Shown piece after piece: positions 35,080 to 47,398 of a stretch of DNA of 64,000 bases (positions are counted from its first letter, which is position 1; every line of letters begins with the position of its first letter). The stretch lies in assembly GCA_029747015.1 (NCBI GenBank), contig JAKOGI010000449.1:494001-558000 (forward strand). The letters are read 5' to 3'. The translations under genes were made by a program, and so were the position numbers. A model generated the notes under the pieces. The model was not told where the DNA came from and searched no databases. It worked only from the letters and a program-made list of their open reading frames with translations. This DNA is from Carnegiea gigantea (Eukaryota > Streptophyta > Magnoliopsida > Caryophyllales > Cactaceae).

Positions 35080-36430
35080 TTGTGTTAGGTCAAAATCTCT
35101 TGGAACTTTCTTAGAGCTAATGTGACGTTTTGGGACCCATAACTTCATGTCTTTAGGTTCGGGACTCGTGAACTATGTCCTCTAGCAGATGATTTTAGTG
35201 TGATTTTTGGATTTCCTGTTTATTGTCCTCCCATTATCCCTGCATCTTCAAAACCCCTGTCGTTGGCTCAATATTGTCACCCTTTAGGCTTAAGGTTGGA
35301 TGATGTGCCTTCTGTTGTATTTGATGAGGAAGTAGACTTTATGACGTTGATCGCTTATTTTAAGAAAGAATGCGACTATGCACTCGAAGGCTTATATAAG
35401 TGTTGTGTTACAACACTGTGCCTTTTAGGTGCCTTTTTATTCATTGGGGGTTCTAATGGTAAAGGGCCCATTACGCTTCTCATGGTAATCAATGACATTC
35501 GCCATAGGAACAATCTTGTTTCTCTTGTGCTTGCTGAAACCATCCTTTGTCTTGATCGTTTGTGCCACTATCTCGATTAATTTGTATCGGGAAGCCCTTT
35601 GTTGCTCTAGGTAACGACTGGCAGTCCAATGGATCATTTTTTTAGTCGGACCCATTGTTGTAGGAGGTGGAGAACATGACCGCGCTTTTAGTGGGCTATA
35701 GCTTGGTTTCTAGGCTATTTTTTCTCTTTTTCTTCCTTTTTTTCTTCAGTTTTGGACCTGGAAATCCGAGCGAGTTTTCTAGGTCAGTACTATATTTTTT
35801 TACTTTTAGTTTTCTTCCAGATTTGGCTATTGGAGCATCTGAGGTTGATTGCTCTTCCCCCAGATTATCAGAGAAGGAAGCTTTTCAAAGACGACCCAAT
35901 TGTAGATTGGGTTACATTTTTGAGAAGTCTCCGCCCATTCGCTGGTTGAATATTCATCGAGTTGTGACTCATGGAGATCACAATGCATATATATGCCTTA
36001 TTGGTCTTACTGCAGGGACCTACTTCTTCCCTGGGCATCTTTTAAGACAATGTGGGCTTAAGCAGATCATTTGAAAGTTAGACTACATCCCCTCAGAGAC
36101 TTACACATATAACGCTATTCGCGGTCACTCTTAGATGGAGTATTGGCTTTACTGCCCACTCATCACCATGCCAGGTGCACCTCACTCTACTAATATTTCC
36201 AAATTTTACATAGAGTGGATGACTGCGTGATGCGGAGAAGAGGAAAGGTCTTCAGGAGAAGGAAGATATAAGATCTTCAAAAACCAACGAAAAGGGCGAC
36301 TCGTCTTAAATTGGTAAGAAAAGGGTCCAGGATCCTTCCCTCCTAAAGATAATCCTCCGAGTGAAGAAGGAGAAGAAATTGAAGATAGATTAGCTTTGTC
36401 TCTTCAGATGAAATAAAGTTTTTACTTTCC
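35080..36430 (+). pseudogene. Second PMD/DUF7745-like pseudogene, antisense within the Tat element
   Basis: The plus strand gives FGTRELCPLADDFSVIFGFP near 35157-35217. A 126-residue open stretch follows to 35580 with TTLCLLGAFLFIGG and LVSLVLAETILCLDRL. After a gap come IWLLEHLRLIALPPDYQRRK (about 35820-35880), WVTFLRSLRP, and GTYFFPGHLLRQCGLKQII near 36010-36070. The 'R-Q-x-G-L-x-Q' end and the order of blocks match a plant mobile-domain-like family often annotated as putative plant transposon protein (DUF7745-like). It differs clearly from the copy at 32071-33920. The link to DUF7745 is from memory and should be treated as tentative. Confidence 0.55.
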
Positions 36431-36989
36431 CATACTTTTAATTATGTTTTTAGTGCACCTTAAAGTTATATGCTTTGCAACTATTAGGAAGAAATAAAAG
36501 TATTATATTCAGATTATTTACCGCTTTTATTTCTCTCTTTCTAATCTTCCTGCTTCCTTTTTTTAATTCAACCCATAGCCCCAAATCCTCACAGAACCTA
36601 ACCAAGTTTCTATTAATGTGGGTCCGACTTGAGTTTTTGCTTACTGCTGGGCCTACATTGGGATGCATACGATATGCTATTTTATATTTTTTTTGTTTTC
36701 CACTTTTTTATTTAAAAGCCAAAAAAATAGGAAGAGGTGTAGTAATTAATTGGGATAGACCGATTGGCTTCCCACATATCTGTATTATGGAGTCAAGTCA
36801 TCGTAGTTCATATTGTTTTTGCTTAGAATGGGCCTTTTAAGCCAATTATGGGATAAGAGTTAGCAACCTTTTAGGTAACTTGTTGTAGGCTTTCTTGCGA
36901 GCTGCTTAGGCATAATACTTTTTTAATTGATCGATGTTTGTATACTAGTCATATTCTTCTCCATCCAGATTTGCTAATTTTACTACTTC
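36431..36989 (-). other. Tat spacer between integrase and antisense genes
   Basis: No recognisable domain in any frame. It lies just downstream of integrase on the minus strand and beyond the end of the antisense pseudogene on the plus strand. Confidence 0.5.
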
Positions 36990-38000
36990 TCATTGTAGAA
37001 TGGTTTTGATTATGATTGGCCTATCCAATTAGGCCAAAACTTTCCTCTAGGATCCTGGATTGGAACCCTGATTTCTTTTAGCATCATGTCTCCTTCTTGA
37101 AGGTCCCTAGGCCTCATTTTTTTTATTAAAGGCTCTCGAGATACGGGCTTGGTAAAATTGAACATTGTGTAAGGCCTGTAGTCTCCATTCATCCATCATT
37201 ACTAACTCCTCATACCGAACTCTTATCCATTTCGATTTTGGAATCTTACTTTTTGCTATTACCCTTAGTGAGGACATGATTATTTCAATTGGGAATACTG
37301 CTTCTATTTTGTACACTAGAGAATAAGGGGTTGCTCTGATTGAAGACCGAATCAATGTTAGATACCCCCATAGCGTAGATGGTAGCTTGTCTAGTTAGCC
37401 ATTATAGTTTTGAGCCATTTTCTCAATTATTCTTCGTATGTTCTTATTGGCTGCTTCAACAATGCCATTTGCGTGTGGTCATATAATGCAAAATTGTGAC
37501 GCTGGATTTTATACTTTTCTAATAACTGGCCGCCTCTTCCTTAAGGTGACTACCTTGATCACTTATTAATTCATGGGGTACCCCATATTGACACATAATG
37601 TTGTGAATGATGAATTTCACCACGTGTGCTAAGGTAATCTTGGCATCAGAAACTGATTCCACCCATTTTGTGAAGTAGTCAATTGGTACAAGCACATATT
37701 CATGCCTTCCATTTCCATTAGAGGTTATCCTTCTAATGATGTCAATTCCGCACACTGAAAGGGCCATGAAGAAGTTGATGTTGAAAGGAAAGAAGGTGAC
37801 TGATGTTTTAAGTTTGCTTATACTTGACATTTGTGACATCTTTTTACATATGCATAATAATTAGCCTCCATAGCAAACCAGTATCCGATCTGTTGAACCT
37901 TCTTTACTAACATACAACTGTTCAAGTGCAGTTCGCATTCCCCACCCTAGACTTCTTTCATTATCTCATGTGCCTCCTCTAAGTGACACAAAGTAAATTA
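36990..38000 (-). pseudogene. Tat integrase remnant
   Basis: On the minus strand the core shows GIDIIRRITSNGNGRHEY, IDYFTKWVES and CQYGVPHELISDQGSH (about 37519-37760), so the two aspartates of the D-D-E set are kept. The next block reads RATPYSLVYKIEAVFPIE and IARAFNKK-like words near 37110-37340. The C-terminus has MRPRDLQEGDMMLKEI and DPRGKFWPNW (about 37010-37110), the signature of Tat/Athila integrases. Frameshifts and a gap around the catalytic glutamate break the frame. Confidence 0.87.
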
Positions 38001-38389
38001 ATACCGATGTCAGTGTTTTTATACAACTTGCCTTTATCCTCAAAGTATGGTGAAGCCAACATTCGCAATGCTCGTTGGGCTTTTGGGAAGGATTGAAGCA
38101 GGTATTTGTTTTTTTTTTTGTACTGGTAGATGTCCTAACACCAAGCATTAAGGTCAACTTGACATGCTTTTGTTATATAATACTGTTCCTGTTTATCCCT
38201 CCTTTCTACTACTAGTGGCATGGAATGGATGCCGCTTAGAATATTGATCACTGAGGCTGACTTGTCCAAGGCATCAACAAATGGATCTCCTTATGGAGCA
38301 AGCAGGTATATGCAATGTGGGTGAAGGTCTTCACGAGTTCAATTAAATGGGCTTCGTATGGTGCTAAGGAATCACTCCTTACCTTTCAC

Positions 38390-39248
38390 CTTTATGATAT
38401 TTGGTTAATCATGAGGTTTGAACCACCTTATACTCTTATGTCCTTTACCACTATTTTAATAACAGCTTGCAACCCAATGATGTAAGCTTCATACTCAATG
38501 ACATTATTGGTAATATTAAAGCCGAGTTTGGTGGAGATCGGGTTGTGTGCCCCTTCAGGGGATACGAGGAGAATGCCCGCTCCAAATCTCTTTTGGTTTG
38601 AGGCCTCGTCAAAGGAAATTGTCTATGTGCCCTCATCCACTTGGAGAAACCCTTCATTAGGAAAATCGGAGGCCTCTTCTTCTTGGCCCTCTGTTAGCAG
38701 ATATGTTAAGAAGTTGGTTATAACTCTTCCTTTGATTGATTTCTATGGAAGGTGCTGGAGGTTGAATTCTGATAACATAACAGTCTACCTATCCACTTTT
38801 CCATTGATCACTAGTTGCTATAATAAGTATTTTATAGGGTTCATGGGTGCTACCACATGTATTGTATGGTTAAAATATATTGTCTAAGCTTCTCGGACGC
38901 CTGTACTAAGACAAGGGTAGTTTCTTCTAAGGGAGAATACTGATTATCATATTGAAGGAATTTCTTACTCAAATAGTAGACTGTTCTTTCTTTCCTCTCA
39001 ATCTTCTATGCTGACATGACACCCATTACTGTTGCAGTGCTAAGATATATAGGATGAGAGGAATGGCTATTTACGAAGGAACTAACACTAGCATATAAGA
39101 GAGGTATTCCTCGACTTATCGAATGCTTTGTGGCATGCTTCATCCCATAGTGGCTTGATGCCTTTCTTCATTTCTTAAAAATAAGCTCACACCCCATGGT
39201 TCATCTAGATATGAAGTGGCTAATGTATTATAGGTGCCCTAAAAATCC
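38390..39248 (-). pseudogene. Tat RNase H regions, including the second (archaeal-type) RNase H
   Basis: Minus-strand translation near 38420-38620 gives a TISFDEASNQ start, GAGILLVSPEGAHNPIS, and NNVIEYEAYIIGLQA, the layout of the additional RNase H found in Tat elements. Closer to reverse transcriptase (about 38890-39245) are fragments of the ordinary RNase H, including KPLWDEACHKAF. Stops are frequent. RNase H removes the RNA strand during reverse transcription. Confidence 0.75.
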
Positions 39249-39840
39249 TCATATTTCCTTTTTTATCTTAGGAAGTGGCATTTCCTGGGTAGCTTTGATT
39301 TTCGACAGCTCAGCCTTGATTCTTCTTATGCTAACTACATACCCTAGCAGCTTGCCGGAGATGACCCCAAATGCACATTTATGTGGGTTCAGATGCATAT
39401 TATAGTTCCTTAATCTCATGAAGAACTTTTGTAGAGTCAGGACAAGGCCTGCTCTTTCCTTTGATTTTATAATCATGTCATCTACATATACAATGGCTTC
39501 CTTATGCATCATGTCATGTAATAGGGTAGTGGCATTCCTCTGATATGTTGCCCCGACATTTTTAAACCTGAATATCATCATAATGTACCAGTAGGTTCCC
39601 GAGGGGGTGATGAAGATAGTCTTTTCCATGTTTTTCTCGACCATTTTGATTTGATTGTATCTAACATACCCATCCATAGCTGACAGGAGAACATATCCAG
39701 CAGTGTTGTCAACCAAAACATCTATACGTAGCAAAGGAAAATCATCTTTTAGACATGACTTGTTAAGATATCTAAATTCTACGCATATTCGTACCATTCC
39801 ATCTTTCTTAGGAACTGAGACTATGTTAGCTACCCATTAA
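39249..39840 (-). pseudogene. Tat reverse transcriptase remnant
   Basis: A 182-residue open stretch contains MVRICVEFRYLNKSCLKDDF, YVLLSAMDGYVRYNQI, GATYQRNATTLLHDMMH and IVYVDDMIIKS, the polymerase motif with both aspartates. It continues to MHLNPHKCAFGVISGKLLGY. The sequence order and wording match Tat-lineage Gypsy reverse transcriptases. The N-terminal fingers part upstream of 39840 is degraded. Confidence 0.9.
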
Positions 39841-40959
39841 GGGCACTGCACAACCTTAATGAAGCTAACATCTAACTATTGTTGGACCTCTTCCTTTCTC
39901 TTTGGAGCCCATTCTAGCTTCATTATATGAAGCTTCTACTTTACTGGTTTGGCATCTAGATAGAGAGGAATCTTATATTCAGCAATATCCCAATCTATGC
40001 CTAACATGTCTTCATAAGACCAAGTGAACACATCTATGAATTCTCTTAGGAGTGAAATGAATTCTTTTTATTCTTCAGAAGTGAAGGATTATCCTATTTT
40101 AATTTTTGAAGAGTCTTTAGTTTCCCCCAAGTTAATTATTATATAGTATCCTTTATTACAAAAGTTTGGCTTGCAGGATCTTCCACTACTTAAATTAGTT
40201 TGTTTGGGATTGTTTCTTTATTTTCATCATTATTGGAGGCAAAGCATTTGGAAGGAGAGGAATGGGATGAGTCATAAGCATAAGAGTTCATCTTATTAAA
40301 ATCTGAAATGAACTAGAATGGGTAAAAATAGTAGACCGACTCTTAGACTCTATCCTAACTCCCATTCTAGAATCTCCTAAAGCTATAGTGAAGATTTTCC
40401 CTTCCTCCTCAACCTTCCAGGTCACTTGTGTATAGCTCTTTGTGCTGGATTTAGTGATGAATTTAGTAGGGTCGAAACCTAGGTTAGCCATAGAGCCATA
40501 AGACAACAGTAGGGCTTTTGCTCTTCCTATATTCTTACTTGAGCAACATACTGAACTTGTTGTCACCAGCTTGATTGATCCAATCTTGTGTGGATTGATC
40601 TTTGATTTTTAAGGTAAGTGCCTCCTCCCCCAGCAATAGACAATCGCTAAATACTTCTAACCCTGGCACCCATATTTTGTTTCCTTTTATGTAGTGGGAT
40701 TCAGGGAAACCATAAAACCGGAAATTATTTTCTTGGTGGCGGAATTGTCTATTAAGAGTGCGCGGATATGGCTTTATAATGTAGTCCCTCCAATATCCTT
40801 TCTTGCTTGCTGCTTTTCGCGCTTACTCTTTCCGCTGGGCCTCAACTACTTCTTTGGGAGTAGGTTAGTACCTACCCCAAATTTATAATTTTCTTATTGG
40901 TCATGGGAAAAGAGGTCCAGCTTTGTGCTCTTCAGCCCATTGCTAATCCTGGAAAATAT

Positions 40960-41520
40960 TTTCATCTTTTAAGGATGATGCTCACATTTAGGTTTGAGTA
41001 AGGATCGAAGTCAAAGGGAGCTTCATCCTTTTCAAGGGCTGCTATCAATTTAAAATTATAGAGTTCTTCGTCAATTTGGCTATGCTCTCTTCTTAATACT
41101 AGGTCTTTGTTGGTATTAGTGGCATACAGACTATCACCTTCGATCGTTACCACTTCTCCATTTATCAACATTTTTATCTTCTAGTGCAACATAGAGGGAA
41201 CCACTTGATGTTCATGGAGCCTTCGGCTTCTTGAGAGTATATTAAAAGTAGTTGTACTATCCAACACCTGAAATTCTATATTCTTTTCAATGGGGCCCAG
41301 ATTGATAGGAAGGAGGATAGTCCCAAGAACCAATCTCTTCGAGTTACCATATGCTCGAAGATGCGTCAAAGAGGCTGAAAGCTGGCTTTCCATAATTTCC
41401 AATCTCCTTGCAGTCCCTTAGGGCCAAACATTCAAAGCTGACGTATATCCACCAGAGAGAGGGTACATGCTTGTAGAGGCAAGTCACAGTTAAATATAAT
41501 GCATTGTTGTGCGCCGTGCT
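40960..41520 (-). pseudogene. Tat protease remnant
   Basis: The retropepsin shows LTVTCLYKHVPSL, a frame change near 41450, then TSALNV in the shifted frame where D-x-G-S-A-x-N-V is usual; the active-site aspartate is not preserved. The fold continues with RLVLGTILLPINLGP, FQVLDSTTTFNILS and HEHQVVPSMLH, and then MLINGEVVTIEGD. These blocks fit Tat-type proteases. Confidence 0.78.
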
Positions 41521-42149
41521 TCCTGGTGGAAGATCTTCGCTGTTAAAGGTTATAGTGCCTTTTCTATTGGTGATTGAGGCTATCATTTCCTCGGTTGTCA
41601 TGTCAGATGACAGCTCTATCTTATTTAGCTCTTCAATTGAGAGCTTCTTCTGCTTTTGTGAAGCCACTATAAGCTATCAGATGGTTGCATCATCTTTAGG
41701 TTTCTTCAACTATTTTAACACAGGGTCGTCTTCTCTAATTTCTACACCCTATGCGTTTTCTATAGCCTGCTGTGGGCTATGTTTGGCTTGATATCGCCAA
41801 GTTTTTATGAGGTGTTGGACCTTATCGTCGTCTTCTTTCATTAGAGAATCCTCTTTCCTATCTTCTCCTATAAGTCTTCATCGCTTTCTAAATCAAGCCA
41901 AAGTCCTTCTTAAGCTTCATACACATCTTTCTCATTGCTTTCCTATAAGCCACAAACTTTCGACTATTGTATAGGGAGGCAGACTTTAGGTTTTGGTTCA
42001 CTGATGTTCGTATGTAACTTGAAGGTCCCAGTTATCATTAGGATTATTGCTGATATTAAAAATGCTATCATGGGCTCCAAATGAATTTTTGTTAGTGTTA
42101 GGCTTCCCAGCAGCCTTGGGCAAAGGTACTTGCCCTGATTTGAACATTT

Positions 42150-43080
42150 ATTCTAGCATATTCTTGAAGATCTAACCATTCTCAGTGTCATGACCCAAGC
42201 CCTACGATACTTGAAGTATTTGGTGGGATCAAAGTTCTTTCCCTGCCTAGTTGCTTTAGTCTCTGGTCTAATTTCTGGGAGATCACTCTTCCCCTTAGCT
42301 AGCAGTCGTTCTAAGGCCTGGGCGTAAGTAGTCTACCTGTGTAATAATTTATCATATGCACTTCTTTGTTAGATGAACTGCCAGTTTTCTTTTCTTTATT
42401 TTGGTAGTTATTTTTCTAGATAGTTTTAGTAGGTGTTTCCTTAGCTAACTTATCTTCTACTAACATCCCTACATTCCTCAATGTGGAGAAATTCTCAAAG
42501 GGAGTAAACCGCAGGTGTTGCCCATATGTGGGCTATAAGTTCTTAATGAATAATCTTATATGGTCGGGTTCTGAGGGTCGGTCCATTGTGCGAGCGGCCT
42601 TTACCCTGCATCTAGCAAGATATTCGAAGAAGCCTTCTTTTTCCTACTACTTAATGAGCTCTAAGTCGCTAAGGGTCATTGAGAGGTTAGTAATATATGA
42701 ATACTATGGCAATTACTCTCTACATACATCCTCCCAATTTGTAACCTTTTGTGGATCCATAGCATTATACCACCTCATGATATCTTTATAAAAAGCCCAG
42801 GGGAATGTGAGGTGTTAGATGTCTTTATCAATCCATTTCAAGGTCATGGCACTAACAAAGTTCATCAGATGATGATTAAGGTTTTCAATTTCATGGAATT
42901 TTATACCTACCACAGTAAAATTAGGAGGAAATTTCTTTTTCAGGATGGTGGTGAATCCTATATAATAATTGAAGCAATTATTAAACATATAGGATTCTTT
43001 CAGTAATTGTTCTATACGAGCCACCCGTGAGTCCCTGGGAGGAGCGCTTTTTTCTTCCTTCTCTCTTTTTTTCACAGCTT
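42150..43080 (-). pseudogene. Tat gag remnant
   Basis: Minus-strand pieces include NHHLMNFVSAMTLKWIDKD, LTFPWAFYKDIMRWYNAMD, VTNWEDVCRE and, in another frame, an EYLARCRVKAARTMD-like block. These are in the order of the Tat Retrotrans_gag domain. Several frame changes and stops separate them. Confidence 0.72.
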
Positions 43081-44387
43081 TTAGGTTTTCCCTTTTATCT
43101 TCCCATTCTTCCTCATCACCAGCTTCTTTGCCATGAGGTTCTTTATTATGGTCCTAGATTGCAGCGGCGATTGCCTCTATCCTCATCTCACTTTCATCCA
43201 TCCTAGCCTACATTTTCTAGCATCTTCAAGATTTGAGCTATCTCATTACTGTTACCAGGCATTGGAATTCTTCTTGTGTTGGACTTGGACTTGGACTTTG
43301 TCCTTAACCTAGTAGATGTAGTTTCCCTTAATTGTTCTTATGACAGAAGTCTCCCGGTCTATGGATTTCACTTGTACACTTTCTTTTAGTTGACAACATA
43401 AGGGGCTCAGGATTAGCTCGTATGGATGCTTTTTATTAATGACCCGACATGAATCATGTTGACTTATAAACCCAACTATAAGACTGAGAGCCTGTAATAA
43501 AGCTCCATGCCATGGATGGAGACCCTAAAGGGATATTGACGTCCCATGGCTTCCTAATTGGATCTCGATCGAGTTCTAACTAGGCCCATAATTCACCGTT
43601 TTTTATTCTAACTCTTTATTAGAATTTTATGCGTATGACCTAACAGACTCTGCTACTGGACTTTGATGGATCCCGATCAGGCTCTGGGCTTGACATAGAT
43701 TCAATTCTACTCCTAGACATAGACTACCTATTAATCTCTTTTTCTTCTTCTTTTTTTTAAATCCTAGCCGGGATTCCCCTTTTTCTTTGGCCAAAATTGG
43801 TACTTCTAAACTGGAGTTAGAAACTTTTAGATTCTGGATCAAGAGTCTTATTATGACTTAATTAGCCGAGAAATTGTTTTGGTTCCTAATCCGGTTCCTA
43901 GACTTAGTTTTCCCTAATCAGGGCTCTTTTAAGAATCATAGTATCAATTTATAGTCCTTTGGGTTGAAGAAGCTAGGTCATACAAGGACATGTTGCATTC
44001 CAAATCATACACATGAGTTCCAACCTAAACAAAAGTTCTATATTACAGAGATTTCGAGTTAGGTTTAGATTAGCACTCTCATGACCCAACACTTCGCATG
44101 CCATCCATGGGGCGTATGGCAGGGCTATAATGTTTCAGTTGTTTTCTAGAGTTGTAGGGACCAACAAAGTATGTCGTGAGTCGGCGAGGCAATTGCCTGC
44201 CCAGTTGGAAGTATAAATGGATTCATCAAATGACTAGCCACTTTCCTAAGAAGGAGAATTACAGTTCGACATACAGACGCTGTTGATCCTTGATAGGCAG
44301 TATCTTATAATGCAAGTATGTACAATGCAAGTGCAATCAAGATAATTTCTTACACGGAAGTTCAAATCTTGCCCTCTTTAAAAAATG
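43081..44387 (-). other. Tat 5' untranslated region and gag N-terminus, degraded
   Basis: This lies between the primer site and the first recognisable gag residues. No domain is visible. Long leaders are usual in Tat elements. Confidence 0.5.
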
Positions 44388-44405
44388 CACCCAGTGGAGT
44401 CTCCA
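44388..44405 (-). other. Primer binding site of the Tat element
   Basis: TGGAGACTCCACTGGGTG reads on the minus strand one base after the 5' LTR. Tat/Ogre elements commonly use a TGGCGACTCCACTGG-like site attributed to an arginine tRNA; the site here differs at few bases. The tRNA assignment is from memory. Confidence 0.65.
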
Positions 44406-44406
44406 T

Positions 44407-45213
44407 TGTAATGATCTATTTCCCCATAGATGCGATCTCCCATGAATGATCGGGCTTTTGTACTAGATATTTTATATTTTTTTTAGAAAATAAATTTATT
44501 TCCTTTTATTTTTATTTTTTCATTACATAGTAGCTAGAATTGGGCTTTCGGGGTCACAAGGGATTAGGCCTTGGGCTTGATGAAGGAACATGGCCATGTT
44601 TCCTAGGCAGGGCCAGGTCCAGTTCTCATAATTTAGGCCCAACCAGTTCCTTCATCTTGAGTTGTAATCCAGGTGCAGGTCTAATCCAGGAACTCAAGCA
44701 AGTTCCTAGGCCAGATCTGATCATGGATTCCAGTCCAGGCAGATCTTACTACTGTAATCTGAATTTGTTTCCCCAATTCACCAATTTAGATACCAGATGC
44801 AATAATCAAGGAAATGAACCATTAATCATTTAGCTAATAAAGTGGCCAGTGAGTTTTAGGAAAACTTACAAATCTACCACCTTTTGAAGCAGACCGTACT
44901 GATAGGGACACCGAAGAGACACATCGAAGCTGCTTTGAGAAGGGTTTTAGAAAGGCCCTCGAACAATCCCTAGCGTGGGACCATCCTGACTTCTTGTTGT
45001 GGAACTAAAGTCCTAGATTTGGAGTGAATCATATGGTGATGTGATGGGATACATCTTATCACCGCCCATTATCACCGACGACCTCTAATAATCAACATAG
45101 GAAATTAAGACTTAATTATACTAACATATACTCATGCAACAAATTAGAATTATTCATGTAATCAAAACACTATATCATTAAAAAGTAAGAAAAAAAAGGA
45201 AAATGTTCAAATT
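44407..45213 (-). repeat. Tat 5' LTR, first part
   Basis: It starts TGTAATGATC and matches 18072-18865. It is interrupted at 45213 by the chromovirus-like insertion and continues at 55179. Confidence 0.88.
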
Positions 45214-46159
45214 TGATCCGTAAGTGACTTCCTTTGACTAAATAAAAGGTATAAACTCTTAAGGATAAGCATGAAATGTTGATGAAGATCAATCTCCTCC
45301 AAGAAAACCCAAGAGAGAGAAAAACCCCATATCTTCCAGTGATTGATTCAAAGTTGAAAATAATTTAACAAAAGAGATAAATCACATCACCCTTTAATCC
45401 TCTAGATCCAAGGTACCAAGGATTAAATTAAAGGGATGAACCCAATTGCACTACCCTCCTTAGAGAGGTGAAATTCGAGATTTTGAGAAAATACCAAGCA
45501 TCAAGCTCTCAAATCATTAATCCAAGTCTAAGAAAAATTACAAGGATCAAGCAAATAAATAGGAAAATACTCCCTTTCCGAAGTCACGCACTAACCAATA
45601 TGATTACAAGGAAATTAACCAATGAAATCCTAATTAGCGGTGAAATTTTAAAGAGGTTATCTAGAATATGGGTGAGCTAGAATATGGTTACATTAAATCC
45701 TAGATTACATGAATCATCCACTGCCTCAATTGGATGAGTCATAAGGAGATTTTCCTGTGGGTGGCTCATAGAGGCATCCATCATCTCTCCAAGAAATATT
45801 AGCCCTTAATTCATTCATTTGCTAGCCTAATTAATTACTTAATCAAAAGCGTCCAATTCTAAACCCTGCATTGACTATTGCTTGGTTTTCACCCCATATC
45901 TTCGTTGGTGCTTTGAAATTGGAGATTTTCTATGGCTTGATGGAAACTATACTTCTGGGGCTATCTGTACATGTATAATGTGTCTAAATTGAAGCCCATT
46001 TGCCCTCCAAAGGTATGCTAGAAGTGAGATGAGGTGTTTTGCTTAGAAAACTGAAAATGAGTTATTATGGTGGTTTTAGAGGATAAAGTAGCTGAGCTCC
46101 TTATTTAGGGCTACTAATTGTCCAATAGCCTTTCGTAAGCTTACTTGGACATCCTCGAG
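45214..46159 (-). repeat. Chromovirus-like 3' LTR, first part
   Basis: It matches 54119 onward (GTGACTTCCTTTGAC, GATTGATTCAAAGTTGA, TTACAAGGAT-AAGCAAATAAATAGG). Broken at 46160 by a hAT-type insertion; the last ~120 bp are at 49364-49484. Confidence 0.88.
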
Positions 46160-46827
46160 TAGACCCATCAGTTCGGGTGTGCAGGTTAAATACAGGATGG
46201 GTGTATTCGGGTTTCGGTAAAATACAGATCGGGCATATCTCGGGTTTGGATAAAGTATGAATGGGCGTATTTCGGTTTTATGGGTTTCAACACAACAACG
46301 GGTTTGGAGCGACTTTTTAGTGAGTTACTTCTACTTTTGTCAAAATCAAATTCTCGGTATATTTATTACTTAAAAGTTTCTGGATTTAATGAACAAGCAT
46401 TATAATTGTAATTTCTCAAAAGAATATAAAAAATATTCAAACTTTTCAATATGATAATGAACGTCATGTATTAGCAGACAATGAGTGACGTTTGAATGAG
46501 TTGGCCCGCATATTAAAATGTTAATAATGGGTGGGGTCATTCATGGCCAGCCCGCTTAAAGCATGTTAATGGATCAGAGCAGTTCAAGCCGTTCATGGCT
46601 CATTTAATAATTCGATAATTTTGTTGATTAACCTACTATTACCTAATTAAGGATGTTTTATTAGTAGGCTGAATGGACGATCCTAACACAACATAAGTTG
46701 GTCCATTGCTCAACACTGACATCAAGTTCGAGACCAATTAGAAGGAAACCAAATGAAAAAAATATTATAAATGCACAAGATACTACAATTATCTATTAAT
46801 TATAACAGCAAAATTTTAGATTATTAC

Positions 46828-47354
46828 TAGACCTGGCAAATCTGCCATTTGGGTCAGGTGTGGGCCGAGCCTTAGTTCGGTTCGGGTCACTTTTGGATCA
46901 ACTATGTTCGGGTCGGGTTCGGGTGAAGTTCGAGCTTGGGTCACTTTTGGGTCAACTATATTCGGGTCGGGTTCGGTTCGGCTCGGGTAAAGTTCGGGTT
47001 CGGGTTACTTACGAGCAACATGCTCGGGTTAGTACGGGTTCAGTTTGGGGGGAATTTGGGTCGGGTCTATTTCGGGTTGCCTACAATAGCCCGGTTCAGA
47101 TTGGGTATGGATCAAGTGTAATTTGGGCCATGTGGGATTCAGTTCAATGTTTTAGTCAATATCGGGTCAGGTGTAAATCGAATTGAGAATAAATCAAGTG
47201 GGGTTAATTTCGAATCATTGTATGTTTTCAATGTTGCCGTCTTTAGTGCTTTACTCTTAAATTGTATTTGAAAGATAAAAATCATTTAATTAGACAAACT
47301 CATTTATTCTATATTCCTCTTTTAATTCATACGTTAGTGATTAATTGTTTATAC

Positions 47355-47398
<44 letters not shown>

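Noticed and set aside
46860..47186. 108-residue open frame rich in R, V, F, G, S.
   Set aside because: It is a translation of the TTCGGGTCGGGT subterminal repeat of a non-autonomous hAT element; an overlapping frame is open too.
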